Notes: a model not told the origin generated them from the sequence alone. A DNA stretch of 64,000 nt from Kwoniella bestiolae CBS 10118 (GCF_000512585.2 NC_089241.1:3490001-3554000), one strand, 5' to 3'; numbered from the stretch's first letter, positions 19,601-32,508 are shown. Translations and numbers: made by a program.

Positions 19601-20857
19601 ATGCGATTCGCTCTTGCTTCCATCCTCCTCTCGCTCGCACTGGGCACCTCCGCTCATCCAGGAGAAGAGCACCACCACGACGATCATGCGGCTTTAGCCA
19701 AACGAACTTTCCTCGAACACTCCGGTCGAAGCTACTCAACCTGTTCCAACAGCGCCAGAAAGCGAGATCTATCGGCTCAAATTGCTACCCGACGAGCTCG
19801 AGAGATCGATGATCTTCGATCTGCTCTCAAAGCCAAGAAAAGCGCTTTATTCAAATCCCAATCTCATTCCAAACGACAATCTTCCTGTAGACGACAAACC
19901 GATTCAGGATCCGCTGGAGGAGGTGGTGGTTCTTCCTCATTGACCGATTATGGAGAAGCCCTCGTCAACACCTCTCACGCTTCCAATTTGACCACCATCA
20001 CCGCCAACATCACTTCTGCCGAACTGTTCAACTCGACCGACGGTGAAACTAGTGCTTGCCTGCTCCAACCTGAAGTTACGATCGGTCCTTATTGGGTGTC
20101 GGGTGAATACGTCAGATCAAACGTCACTGAAGATCAACAAGGTGTACCCCTCTATCTTTCCACGCAAGTTATTGACGTGGCTACATGTGAGCCGGTTCCT
20201 GAATTATATTGGGAAATCTGGCACTGTAATGCAACGGGTGTTTACTCTGGTGTCGTATCGAGTGGGAATGGTGATTCAAGCGATGAATCGAATCTCAACA
20301 ACACCTTCTTGAGAGGATTAGTAGAGACCGACGATCTCGGTGTGGCGACATTCGAAACTATCTTCCCAGGACATTACACCGGTCGAGCCACTCACATCCA
20401 CGTTGTGGGACATGCCAACGCGACCTTGTACTCTAACGGAACGATCGGAACCGGAGCATCAGGATCAGGGAACTCATCAGCAATCCACATTGGTCAGCTA
20501 TTCTTCGATCAGGACCTCATCACCGAAGTAGAAGCGACCTCACCATACTCGACAAACACCCAGGACATCACCGAAAATGCCAGCGATTCAATCTTCGCTG
20601 AAGAAGCCATTGAGGGTGCTTCCGATCCTTTGGTAGAGTACGTCTTGTTGGGTGATTCTATCGAAGATGGTGTTTACGCTTGGGTAACTGTTGGAGTCAC
20701 CACGAACGAAACTATGACCACTTCGGCTGCTGCCTACCTCACTCCAGATGGCGGTGTAGAAAACACGGAATCTTCCTTAGGTGGTGGTGGTGGAATGGGT
20801 GGTAATTCCACTTCGGGTGGCGATGGTTCGGCTCCTTCTGGATCTCCTCCTTCATAG
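19601..20857 (+). CDS. Secreted intradiol ring-cleavage dioxygenase-like protein
   Basis: A single-exon gene for an extracellular protein of the intradiol (catechol/protocatechuate) dioxygenase fold, a non-haem Fe(III) enzyme. Residues 1-18 form a signal peptide (MRFALASILLSLALGTSA), followed by a His/Asp-rich stretch and a basic propeptide with KR and RKR Kex2-type sites. A Gly/Ser linker (about residues 109-116) leads to the catalytic domain. GPYWVSGEYVRSNV holds the first Tyr ligand, WHCNATGVYSGV the second, and FPGHYTGRATHIHVVGH the two His ligands. Many N-x-S/T sequons fit secretion. The C-terminus is a Gly/Ser-rich tail that may tether the protein to the wall. Such fungal extracellular dioxygenases are linked to aromatic or lignin-derived substrates; the substrate here is unknown. 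Confidence 0.9.
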   Translation: MRFALASILLSLALGTSAHPGEEHHHDDHAALAKRTFLEHSGRSYSTCSNSARKRDLSAQIATRRAREIDDLRSALKAKKSALFKSQSHSKRQSSCRRQTDSGSAGGGGGSSSLTDYGEALVNTSHASNLTTITANITSAELFNSTDGETSACLLQPEVTIGPYWVSGEYVRSNVTEDQQGVPLYLSTQVIDVATCEPVPELYWEIWHCNATGVYSGVVSSGNGDSSDESNLNNTFLRGLVETDDLGVATFETIFPGHYTGRATHIHVVGHANATLYSNGTIGTGASGSGNSSAIHIGQLFFDQDLITEVEATSPYSTNTQDITENASDSIFAEEAIEGASDPLVEYVLLGDSIEDGVYAWVTVGVTTNETMTTSAAAYLTPDGGVENTESSLGGGGGMGGNSTSGGDGSAPSGSPPS

Positions 20858-21259
20858 AGTTGGGTGTGTGCATGGGTCTTGCTAGTTCCCTTCGTAATCT
20901 GCTGAGCAGCATTATCATATTTCGGGTAGTTTGATAGTCCGATAAATTTTGAAATAACATGCCTGTCCTCAGCCCAATTTCTTCCCGCCCCCCCTCTCTC
21001 AAGTTTACAGATATAATGATTTGTGTCCATAGCTTCTCGTTTTCCGCTCCTTGATACCTCAGATACGTACTGTATATATGGACATTGATATCACGAATGG
21101 AAATCAAGTTATTGTTGCTATCGCCACGGTCTTGCTATGCCAGGGCTTATTGGGTATAAGACAATTCGATGAGTTTCACAATTGGGATATACAATCTACA
21201 TCTCTACTATGATATTAATACAAACACACAAATATGGATCATTGCCCGTGAAACCGAGC
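20858..21259. other. Intergenic region between convergent genes
   Basis: About 400 bp between the ends of the dioxygenase and AP-2 sigma genes. It is AT-rich toward the right, with a C-run at 20990-20995. It probably holds both 3' UTRs and no gene. Confidence 0.5.
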
Positions 21260-22386
21260 CTATTCCAATTTCTCCAGATAGTCGAGCCGGTCCAATACGA
21301 CCTGTTTTGACGTCTCTTCTATCTCTCCTGCTAAGAACACTTCGTCGAGGATCGCGTAGACCTGTTCGATAGCGAAGGGATTTTATCAGTTGAGTCCAGA
21401 CGAAAGGAGATGGGAGGGACGGAAGATTGACTGTGGAATATCTGTCGAAGTCGAAAAAGATGGGACACAATCGCAGCTCACTTTGTAGAAAGAGAACACT
21501 AAGTCCAATTCACATACGTTCTGGAAGAAAGCATCTATGCACACAAGTTAGTCAGCAAAAGAGAGAGATTGTATGTTACATGCGAGGATTGTATATTACG
21601 CATGTCGATGCGTAAGATCGTCAAGACTCACCAAGTACTTCAACAAACAGATGGATAGCTTCCAGATATGCTAATTCGTTATCGTTCGAGTCCACACATA
21701 CACAGAAGAAGAGTCCAGCGTATCTTCGGTATACGATCTTGTCGTTTCGGAACTGTTTTGACAGCGACGAAAGGTCGGAGAGATCGTGGGGGAAAGCGAG
21801 GCGAAGAACGAGGCAGAACAAGGACGAGAGGGAAGGTCGGAGACGAGGGGAAAAGGTGATGGCGTAAAGGCGAGAGGTAGGGTGAGAGGTAGGGTGAGAG
21901 GAGGATCAGGGGAGAGAACATAGGAGATGGCAAGGAGAGATAGAGGAGCAAGGACGGGGGAAGAGAAGAGGTAGCATGATCAAGCAGAGGTCAGCTTGGA
22001 GTACCGGTGCATTTTACATCGAAGCAGCAGGTCCTACCACTCACCTCAACAAAATTCGATTGATATTTCTGATCTCTCGGAGCTATCAATCTATGTACCT
22101 CTCCTCTGAGTCGGACCTGTAAAGCCGTGGGTATCAGCAACGAGTGAATGGCGATGATTTGCGAGTCGTGCTGTATGACCTGTACAATGCGAAGTACGAT
22201 GAATCCCGCACATACCTTTTCGTCGTCATCATACGGTGAATACCATTTCGACAGCCTCGTCTTCCCCTGTCGATTCTATACCAGCCAGCACGAGTGTCAA
22301 CTGATATCCTACAGTCATAGATTTGTCCTCGTGACAAAAATCAACTGTATTGTGTCACATACCTGTACAAGGATGAACTTGATCAT
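21260..22386 (-). CDS. APS2: AP-2 complex subunit sigma (clathrin adaptor)
   Basis: Small sigma subunit of the AP-2 clathrin adaptor at the plasma membrane, which stabilises the heterotetramer and helps bind dileucine cargo signals. Exon 1 is only 24 nt (MIKFILVQ). Later exons give NRQGKTRLSKWYSPYDDDEK, GEVHRLIAPRDQKYQSNFVE, FRNDKIVYRRYAGLFFCVCV, NDNELAYLEAIHLFVEVL, DAFFQNVCELDLVFSFYK and VYAILDEVFLAGEIEET, ending DYLEKLE. This is the full sigma fold at roughly the usual 142-residue length. The pattern matches AP-2 rather than AP-1 or AP-3 sigma. Divergent from the dipeptidyl aminopeptidase gene with about 350 bp between start codons. Confidence 0.95.
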
Positions 22387-22738
22387 TTGGATTGAGGGGG
22401 GATATTCGTAAGACCGTGTGTATTCCGAGTGCTTGAAGAGGAATCTTTTCGCTGCTTACTCCGTACGAATGGCGTGATTGACCTCCAATTTGTCTCAGCT
22501 GTATGTTCTGAGTGAGTTGTCTATATTCCTAATGATGATGACTAGGAAAGATGATGATATGATGATAGCGACCAATGGTGAAGAGGACGTACGTACGGAG
22601 CGCACGGTGATGAAAGCCACGTGGTCAATCTCATGTCATGTCACTCCTCGATTAAGCTTAGTAGTAAGCTCAACTCAACTTCAACAGCTCTATATTCCTT
22701 TCTCCTTGCCTCATCCCAAGCAACACTACCCAGCCAAC

Positions 22739-25700
22739 ATGTCAACAGCATACGGCCCAGTGCCAGACGAGGAAGGAGAGAATGTACCACTGGCACTCTC
22801 CTCTCAAACACATCATACACCCAGGATAAGCTTGAGAAGAGAATCAGACGCGTCATCGACAGAATTCAGAGATCAGTTGGAGGTAGAACCGTTCGACGAG
22901 AAAGGTGATAGGTTTAGAGATGATCCCAGGCTGGAGGATGAAGCTGGAGATGGGAATGAGGATGAGCAGGGTTACGCCATACAACCACCTCAGAGGGTGA
23001 GCGCAATTGTCATCATGTCTCCATAGTGTTGTATGAGAGAACAGTTGTTGACTTGTATCAATCCTCTAATAGCTTCGAAGCCGCCAGAAATCACGAAAGA
23101 TCTTAGCTATTCTGATCACCATTCTTGCGTTCGCAGCTGCTATTGGTGTACTGGCAGCTTCTGGGTACTCTGCACCTACGTTTGGAAAAAGTGGGAACCA
23201 GAGGATAACGATGGATCATGTGTTTAATGGGACTTTTAACGCTTGGAGTAAACAGCTGGATTGGGTCAAGCAGGGTGAGTGCACCTTGTCGATATTCAGT
23301 CATGGTTCATTCCAATGTCGATCGCCTGGTCTTGGACGACGTTCGATACGGGTTCGCTGATTATGTGTGTGTGCGCCCCCAAAGCCGCCGACGGAACCTT
23401 CTCCCACATCAACAAAGATAACAACATCGTTCTAGCCGACGTACACAATATGACAGAAGAGACCTTACTTGTCGATTCGTCCAAAGTGACCGACGAACAT
23501 GGTAATCGACTCCACTGGCAATCATGGCAACTATCTTCCGATATGGAATACGTCTTGTTTAAGACCGACCACGTCAAACAATGGAGACATTCGTCTTTCG
23601 GCAACTATTGGGTCCATCGACGTTCGGATTCCGTCACTTTCCCTGTACTCACCCCCTCGAGCCATCCAACAATCACCAAATGTGTCTGGTCACCTGTCGG
23701 ACACGCTCTGGCATTCGTATCGAAGAATGATCTATACGTCATCACCGAAGAAGAGATGCATTCTTCTGGTAAACCCAAATCTACAAGAATTACCACCGAC
23801 GGGAGCGAAACGATCTTCAACGGTGTACCTGATTGGGTGTATGAGGAGGAAGTATTTGAGACTGATGGTGCACTCTGGTGGTCGCCCAATGCTGAATCTA
23901 TAGCATATCTAAGGAGTGATGAGTCGGCTGTGAAGGACTTCAAACTCCAGTATTATAATCCTTCGAACGACGCTTTCGAAGTGCATCAGTATGCCACGGA
24001 ACTGGATATGAAGTAAGCAAATCGCATCTATTCTCGACTGAAGCAGTGAATCGAGAATGGCCAAGCTGATATTGCATGATATTAGGTATCCTAAACCCGG
24101 TACACCCAATCCACTGGCCACGGTGCACACATACACCTTATCCACTCAAACCCGACATCAGCTAGCTTGGGAGGGTGAAATGCCACTTGACAATCGAATT
24201 ATTATAGAAGTAGGATGGGTGGCAGACAATGGTTTATTGGTGAAGGAAATTGACAGAGCAGCTAGGAAAGGCAACGTTGTGCTTTTTCAAGATGGCAAGA
24301 CTCAAGGTGATATCGTCAGGATACTTGGAAAGGAAGGCGAAGAAGGAGATGATGGGTGGATTGATCATGTGAGCGGTCCCAGCCTCCTTCTCTCATATAT
24401 TCCACTCTCTTCATATCACAGGGATAGGGGAATAGTAGACTGTCATGTCTAGGGGAATGAGGAACTGACATCGACATGCCGATATAGGGCCAAAATGTAA
24501 TCCCTGTTAGAGGCGCTCTCGAAGGATACCTCGACATCGTGCCAAACGAGGGATACAATCATATCGCCCTTTTCAGTCCTATCAACGCTACAAAGCCTAT
24601 ATGGATTACATCCGGTGAATGGGAAGTCACCCAGATCTCAGGTGTCAACGTTGAAAAGGAAATCATGTGAGTAGTGCTCCCGAGCATGATACGCTGGTCA
24701 CCCCATCCACTGTGGTATGTAGATACTGATGCCATGATTTCACAGATACTTCATGGCTGCTACACCATCTATCGATCGACATCTATACTCTGCACCCATG
24801 CCAACTTCTGCAACTGAGCAATACGACCAGACCTTCACTGCTTTGACCGATAATTCCTCGCCAGGTTATTACGAGGCATTCTTCTCGCCCGGTGCTGGAT
24901 ATTACGTTCTTGGGTATAGAGGTCCGGAAGTACCTTGGCAGAGGCTGCTGGAGACTGATCCGGGAGAGGAGCGTGAGTTAATTGAGCCATGGAAGCATAC
25001 CCATACATCAGAGCTAATTTCCCCCTGTCCGATTATAGCTATCGATGTACTTCTTGAGGGCAATGCCCAGCTGAATCAGACGTTGAGCGAATTTGTGCGA
25101 CCTATAATCACGAGGCAGACTATTGAGAGTGACGGGTATGGTGGGTACCCTTAGTACCCTATTGAACAGACGCCGGGAAGCTGTAGCTGACCGAAGTGAT
25201 GTCCACAGAAATCAATGTATTGGAGATGTTACCTCCCAATATCGATACCTCAGGTCGAAAGAAATACCCAGTCCTCATGAGAGTGTAAGTTATGCCCACT
25301 CGCATGTATCACATGCGGAAACACTGACATGGTGTGTTCGAACAGGTACGGTGGACCAGGCTCCCAAATGGTTCATAATCGATTCGAACGGGACTGGCAC
25401 TCTTACCTAGTCACCACCCTGAAATATATAGTGGTAGTTGTGGATGGTCGAGGGACCGGATTCAAGGGTAGAAGGCTCAGAAATCCAGTGATAGATGATC
25501 TTGGACACTATGAGGTCATAGATCAGATTAACGCGGCGAAGGAGATGGCGAAGCGAAGTTATGTGGATAGGAAGAGGATTGGGATCTGGGGATGGGTAAG
25601 TGGTCTGTTCAATCTTCCAAGGTCATTACCACGAAAAAAAAACGTAGCTTCGTGCTAATTTCCGACCGTACGCAGAGTTACGGTGGCTATATGACTTGTA

Positions 25701-26368
25701 AGACTATCGAGACGGACTCAGGTATATTCACCTTGGGAAGTGAGTCTGAACGCATTGACCTCCAGAACAAAACAGATGTAAGATGGCGCTGACTTGTGTG
25801 TCCTCACCTGTTTAGTGGCTGTTGCACCTGGTGAGTAAATACACTTGGCATTTCCAATTCACCCCTCGTGCTGTATATGCTGATTTCATTTGCCTTACAC
25901 AGTAACAAACTGGCTATACTACGACTCGATCTATACCGAGCGATACATGTCCGTACCATCGTCCAACCAAGACGGCTATATCGAGAGCGCAGTGAACAAC
26001 GTCACTTCCTTCGCTGGGGATAAGGTAGATTTCATCTGGGCACATGGAAGCGGGGACGATAATGTCCATTATGCGAATTCTGCGAGTCTGCTGGATAAGT
26101 TGACGCAGGAGAAAATTAGGGGATGGAGGTTTAGGATGTTCACTGATTCGTGAGTTGTGCTTTTTTCTTCGATTCTGAATATTTCAGATTCTATTTTGAT
26201 ATCTATTTGTTCCGCCTTCTGTCAATTATGGTAGAGATCGCTAACCGCAGCACGTTACTTTCCAGTAACCACTCGATGGACAAGCGTCAAGCTTATAGGG
26301 AGGTATACGAGTGGATGACGGATTTCCTGAAAGAGAAGTGGGGAGTCGGGGGAAAGATACACCATTAA
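22739..26368 (+). CDS. Type II membrane dipeptidyl aminopeptidase (S9B, DPP IV/Dap2-like)
   Basis: Vacuolar or Golgi dipeptidyl peptidase that removes X-Pro/X-Ala dipeptides. The start at 22739 (AACATGTCAAC) gives a Glu/Asp-rich cytoplasmic tail of about 100 residues. One signal-anchor helix follows (LAILITILAFAAAIGVLAA), then a beta-propeller region with YVLFKTDHVKQWRHS-like blocks and several N-x-S/T sites. The catalytic domain has YGGPGSQMV, VVDGRGTGFKGR, the nucleophile motif GWSYGGYMT (Ser split from GIWGW by an intron), Asp in WAHGSGDDNVHY, and His in NHSMDKRQAY. It ends FLKEKWGVGGKIHH. About ten introns. It could be the DAP2 or STE13 orthologue; the sequence does not separate vacuole from Golgi. 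Confidence 0.92.
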
Positions 26369-26691
26369 GCGTTGTTAACATGAGGTAGCCTGGAAATGCT
26401 CATTGTATGTAAAGGGGAACCGTTTCACTTGGACTGTAGCGTCGGTACTCTTAGACTGAGAAGGACAATTCTTGCACATAGACTGTTATATAATTAGTAG
26501 ATGGGACGCGAGGCCAAGTGGGAATCGCATTGATGCATGTTGTAAAAGTACAATACAAAGCATGAAACATGAGTTCCTTGTTATGATACTAACCAGAATA
26601 TCTAAGATTGTCTGAGGTCCAAATGTAGACTAACAATACCAAACCGAATGAATCATACATCTATCTACTCTACCGATACATCAAAAACAAG
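26369..26691. other. Intergenic region between convergent genes
   Basis: About 320 bp, AT-rich, between the dipeptidyl aminopeptidase and CCC2 stops. I see no gene. Confidence 0.5.
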
Positions 26692-29600
26692 CTATACCGG
26701 ACTAACAGGTAATGGTGTATTAGACCTATCTAGCGGTATAGCCTCATAAGCTGATCTACTGGGTCTACGGAGACTCAACCTCCTCAATAAAGGTAATGTA
26801 CTTCCTCTTCTTGTGATTTCCGATCCGAGAGAAACTATCGATTTGGCCGATTCCTTGAATTCGACAAGTAATTTGGATAAGCCCTTGACTGTTCCTCCGG
26901 GTGAGTAGGGATCGTCCGGCATGACTGATGTGATTGGTCGCTTCCACCACTGCGTTGTTCCAATCGAAAGTCAGCTCTAGTCCATGGAGATTGACGAAAG
27001 CAGGTGAAGACACGAGGAAAACAGTGTAACGTTGTGAATGATTTGGACTGAAGATGAGGTAAACAAGATTGACCCACCTTCAAAGTCAGACTACTACAAA
27101 CTACCGAAACACTACTAAAAGCCATAGCAGCCGCCGCCATCATGGGGTGAAGATGGATATTCCAGGGCAAGAAGAAACCCATTGCCAAGGGGATCATCAG
27201 GATATTGTAACAGCATGCCCAGAGCATGTTCGCCATGATTTTTCTGAAGATGTGATGTCCCAAGTCCAACGCTGCCAGGACGTCCAACAGGTCAGATCGC
27301 ATCAAGACCACATCGGCAGCTTCGATGGCGATGGAGGTTCCGGATGATAGGGCTATACCGAGTGAGGCGGCGACGAGGGCAGGCGAATCGTTGATACCAT
27401 CTCCGACCTATCTCGGTGAACAGACAGTCAGCTAGTGTTCGCATCCAATTGCACGAGGTTGTCATACAAGATATGAGGGACAAAAGGGAAAATAAACATT
27501 TGCGATCACTCACCATTGCAACCCCACCACCATCCTTCAACCCCAAGTCACTGACGATCTTAGCCTTGCCCTTGGGGCTCACACCCGCATAAACCTCATT
27601 CTTATCGATCCCAACCTCTTTCGCAATAGCTTTGGCAGTCGCCTCCGCATCTCCAGTCAACATCGTCACTTTGATGCCCATGTCTTTCAACGCTCTGATA
27701 GCATGCGCCGATGAGGGTTTAGGCGAATCCGCCAGTGAAAGGGCCAAGACAGGTATACAGGTTGATGATCTGATGATGGAAACGAAGATGACTGTTCGAG
27801 CCAGGCTCATCTGTTTCTCCTCAAATTCTCTCATCTTGCTTGGTAATTCCACCTCGATAATCTTCTCGTCGGATGGGATCGATGATAATACAAAATTAGA
27901 TTTACCAATTCTGATTTTCTCTTCGACTGAACTGTTGGATAGTCTGACGACAGCTTCCAAACCTTCACCGGTGAATGATTCAAATTCGATGACTTCCCCG
28001 TTGGGCGGTGAAAGCCCAGCAGAAGAGAGTATATCTCTACCATAAGCTGCTATCGACACTCCTAAGGGATGTTCAGATCTACTTTCTGCGAGAGATAATA
28101 TCGAAAGTAACGTATGTCGTTGTAATGGTGTAGCGGAAGTTGTCAAGGATAATGTCGATGGCGTATCGACTTCAAAATTTGGTGATCCACCTCCAGCAGT
28201 CAGATTACCTGAAGATGCCCAGGCCGCAGCGACTACCTGCATTTTACCTTCAGTCACTGTTCCGGTCTTGTCGACGACCACTCTTCTGACACCTTTACAA
28301 GCTTCTAATGCCTTTCCTCCCTTAATGAGAATACCATTCTGCGCTCCCACACCGGTACCCACCATCACCGCCGTTGGTGTACTGAGACCCAAGGCACAAG
28401 GGCAAGCGACGACCACCACGGATATACACAACTTGAGGCAGACTCCGAACTTGCTCGCACCTGGCGAATGGAATACGTCGGGAAGGTTTCCACTTGAATT
28501 GAGGAGTGAGATGGTCATCCATGCGATGAAAGTGATCAGACTGAGAGTGATGACGACTGGGACGAATATACCTGCTACTCTATCGGCGAATTGTTGAATA
28601 GGGGCTTTCGAGGTTTGAGCATCTTCCACCAGTTTGACAATTTGTGATAAAGCTGTATCTGCACCTGCTCGAGTGACTCTAAATGTGATCGTTCCCAGAC
28701 CGTTTACTGTCCCCCCGATGACTTGATCTCCGACTTTCTTAGCTAATGGTACAGCTTCACCAGTCACCATAGATTCATCTACCGAGGTAGCTCCGGTCAA
28801 AACCACACCGTCTGCAGGTATCTTCTCCCCAGGTACTAATAGGACCACATCATCCACCTGAACCAGTTCAGTGGGAACTTTCCTAGTCTCAGCTGACGTA
28901 TCGACATTCTCTCCCTCAGCAGGTGGGTCGACATATATGGTTGCTGAAGATGGAGTAAGTGACATGAGATCGGTGAGGGCGGCCGATGTTTTGCCTTTTG
29001 CGAGGTTTTCAATATATCGGCCGAGAGAAACGAATGTGATCAGCATGGTAGAAGTGTCGAAGAATGTTTGAGGGTGATAATCCGGATCAGAGGAGAACAT
29101 GGCGAAGAACATGGATAGGACGGAGTAGGTGAAGGTTGCTGAGGTACCGAGTACGACCAGCACGTCCCTGCATCATGGTATACAAATCAGTATACATGAC
29201 ATAATCGAAAGATAACACATTTGGAGGAACAAAAAGGGGTCTGAAGGCCTTCACTCACATAGTAGCAGAGCCATGTTTGACAGACTTCCAAGCATTCTCG
29301 TAAAATCTTCTAGCCAAAAACAGCTGGACCGGTATCGTCAATAACAGACAAACCAGATCACCCAGATAAATCCCATTAACAACTTTCCACATCGTCCAAC
29401 CCATCAACCAGTGAGGCAGATACATCGATAACATTCCTATCACGAAGACAGGAACAGCGAATACAGCTGAAGTCATAAATGTTCTTCTCCATGTTGCGGT
29501 CTCCTTGTGTTTCTGTAGTGAAGCTAATTGAGAGTCGTCCCTCGTCGATACGGGAAGGAAAGATAGTTGAGGGAATCTGGCGGACAGGGTATCGACAAGT

Positions 29601-30375
29601 GTACGCAGGGATATGAGCAGTGGGGAGTGTGTGAGGGCGAGATGGGTATAGGGTGGTGGAAGGGTAGCTGAATGTACACCGGCTATATTTGATGTCGTTT
29701 CCAACAAGGAGTCTACGACTTCTGCGTTCTCCAAGCTATGTGACGGGAAGAATTGAGTGAGCTTTCATGTCTCTCATGTCTGTGTAGGGTGAAGGGACGT
29801 AAGCTCACCCATACACCCGAAGTTCCACTTCATCAACCTCGCTTTTCTCTACAACAATAGCTTCGAACCCTATATCCTCAATTTCCTCTGCTATCCTCGC
29901 ATCATCCCATCTCTTCCCTTGAGGGTCCACAAAATCTTCATCATACTCTACTACACCTCTTTCAGCTAGTAATGAAATCTGGACGGAATGTATACCGGGT
30001 TGTTTTAGCTGAGATTCGATAGAGGCTACACATGCACCGCACTGAGATTCAAGATTAGTCAGCAAGGGAACCACCGACAAATAGAAGTGAAAATTCGATT
30101 GGTATTGCTGTTTGGGGCATACTCACTGTCATCCCTCCCACTCTCAGTTCGACCCTCTTATACCCCTCAGGGGCATCTTTGCTCAATACTCCACTAGCAG
30201 CAGAGGTAGAAGACTCGCCGAGTTTCCCTTCCTCCTCATTACCTAATGTTATACCTTGGGATATCCTCGGCGAGGTGAATATCGACGTTATAGGCGTTTG
30301 TATGACCGATGCAAAGGTGTTTAATAAGCCTGATCCACTCGATGAGCGGTTTCGATGATGGGTAGGGAGAGACAT
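26692..30375 (-). CDS. CCC2: Copper-transporting P1B-type ATPase (CCC2/ATP7-like)
   Basis: Post-Golgi copper pump that loads Cu(I) into secreted cuproenzymes such as multicopper ferroxidases and laccases. It starts at 30375 with a Ser-rich tail, then an HMA domain with GMTCGAC; an intron falls exactly between GMT and the first Cys. A second domain-like segment begins VYGLENAEVV and lacks the CxxC. The core has DVLVVLGTSATFTYS, the ion-binding CPC in VVVACPCALGLSTPTA, phosphorylation DKTGT in VVVDKTGTVTEGKM, SEHPLG, MLTGD, and the VGDGINDSPAL hinge formed across an intron. The terminal helices contain NILMIPLAMGFFLPW and SSVSVVCSSLTLKWWKRP. It is the usual size for a fungal CCC2 with one functional N-terminal copper domain. 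Confidence 0.95.
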
Positions 30376-31336
30376 GGTGGCGGCGAATCGGGGGAGAGAG
30401 AAGGGTGAAAGGGGGTCGGGATGGAGGATAGACGAGATATAGTGAAGCTTTTGACTTTGTAGAAGTGCCGATGTATGTATCGATTGATTGCGAATGTCAA
30501 AGGTGGAGAGTTTGAGAGTCTGAGTGTTAATTAAGGAGGTGGAAAGGCAAAGGAACGAGATTGATGTTGCTGTTGTTGTTGTGTTTCAGAGTGGGAGTCG
30601 ATGATGGTTGGTGTGGTTGGTAAGCAATGATGATTGCTGCAGCGATTTACGACGATTACACACAGCAGAGTGAAATGATCAGCACATCCACCCTCATTTC
30701 AAGTGAGTGCTTGGTTTTCTGCTTGGACCTAGTCGTCGTCCCTCTTCTTCTTCTTGGCCGATGTGCTGATGTGCTGATGTGCTAATGGTGTTCCAGTGGA
30801 GTGGTGGTCCGAGTAATTATGAGCTGGTAGTATGCACATATATTAATTCATAATGACGTTGGCTCTATCTGCTCACCCACTCACCATTGTTTCGGTCGAC
30901 GTTGTTGATCCCATCTTCTATCTTCCACCATACTAAACTATAAAAATGGGTGATTACGTGATCAACCTTATACTTACCCGGATTTACCCGCATACGGAAA
31001 TTCACACCGTACTCCCACCACTTGTAGTCTTACTTCAAACCTGCCCTCGACGACGTTGTATGTATTCCTCACGTCGATCAAGAAGACCTCAAGGAACTGA
31101 TGCGTACATATAGGCCAAAGCGAGATCGAGAGATAGGATCGTGAATCTGTAGTGGGCCTTCTGAGGGCATCCAGTGACTTGGATGGCGGATGTCTGATGT
31201 CTGACCTCTTCACCTAGATGACGACGTCTTCTCTCATAAATTATCGCTAACATAACAACCTTGTACCGTCCGCTTCCAACAACTGATTTGTTCTTTTCCA
31301 TGCTATTCTAACCCTTTCAAGCTACATCAAAAAACA
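30376..31336. other. Intergenic region between CCC2 and the kinase-like gene
   Basis: About 960 bp. It contains TTG/TTC trinucleotide runs near 30563-30583 and 30738-30753 and a GATGTGCT triplication at 30763-30783. No gene is supported. Confidence 0.5.
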
Positions 31337-32508
31337 ATGGATACAGACAAGCTTCCCGTCGAATCCAGTCTGCTTCTAGCCAACATCCTCGCCATACAAT
31401 TCGAGCCAAATGTCTCCACCGGACGCAGCGACATTCCGGCTGTCCAAGGTCTCTCAGAATGGCAACGATACACACCTGATCTGGGAGGAGCACGATCAAT
31501 TTGTAAGATCCGATGCCTCCTTTACAGAAGGTCCACACGGATCCCACGATAGCTTCGAGCCTACTGTGTAGACCGAATCACAGCCCGATTCAGCCTCACC
31601 ATCCAGATCCGAAACATTCACCCTCTGAAAAACCTACAGTGGTAGCTAGATGTACGGACCTAAGCACCACAGGCAGACTATGGGACGTCTACCGAGCTGG
31701 GATCACTCTCACTGATCGTCCATCGGAAAAATTGGATGCGATATTGAAGATTACAGTACCTACACTCTTACCTCCTCAAGTCACTGCAGTATCCGAGTAT
31801 CATCCACTGGGAATGGCAGAGTTGGTTCAACATACCAGCGAAACTGGGGAAAAGGCGGCGTGGAACGAAGATTACATTTTTGGGGTGTACTTGACGAGGT
31901 ATCAAGGTAATCTAGTTCCCAAGTATTACGGGAGTTTTGTGTGCTACAGACGAAACCAAGACCAAGGCGAAGCAGAGAGACCGTACGGGATTGCCCAGAT
32001 TCAAGAATACGTTGGACCCCGACTTCGTCCTGCCCGAGGCACCTTACATTATCAGCCTCGTACCGTCCTGTAAGTGTTCTCTCATCCCGATGTAAAATAT
32101 CGGATAAATATCGGATAGTGTACGATATGACTGACTGACCTCGAATGCACTATACTGTATGCTCAACACTCGGAAGATATTTACGGAGTTGAACGAACAA
32201 GGTCAGGTGATTCATCGATCAATCCACAAAGATCATATTCTCATTCGCGGGATCAACGAGGATGGAACCAGAGAATTATGTCTTATCGATTTCCAACTGG
32301 CCGTTCCTTGGAAAATGCGTTCTATGGGCAGATTCAAGTGGAAGAATGAGAAGGATCGTGATTTGCTGGATCAGGAGGAGGAAGACGTGATTTGCATGAC
32401 AGCTTGCGTAGTGTAAGTTGAGTCTTGCTTGGAGCGCTTCTGTGGGCTGACCGATATCCCACGCTTAGCCATGAAGGGGAATGGCATTTCATGAGCACTC
32501 GCGACTGA
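31337..32508 (+). CDS. Protein-kinase-like protein with altered catalytic loop; possible pseudogene
   Basis: Four exons are readable: 31337-31502 (MDTDKLPVESS to GGARSI), 31640 to about 32069 (VARCTDLSTTGRLWDVYRAG to QPRTVL), about 32161-32413 (NTRKIFTELNEQG to MTACV) and 32469-32508 (HEGEWHFMSTRD). Exon 3 has a catalytic-loop-like VIHRSIHKDHILI and a DFG-like LIDFQLA. HRS replaces the HRD aspartate, so it looks catalytically weak or a pseudokinase of the APH/FunK1-like type. The exon 2 donor (CT|GTAAGT) fits exon 3 only if the acceptor is at 32159-32160, where the sequence reads AT instead of AG. That makes the gene either mutated there or spliced in a way I cannot see. No precise function can be given. 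Confidence 0.5.
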
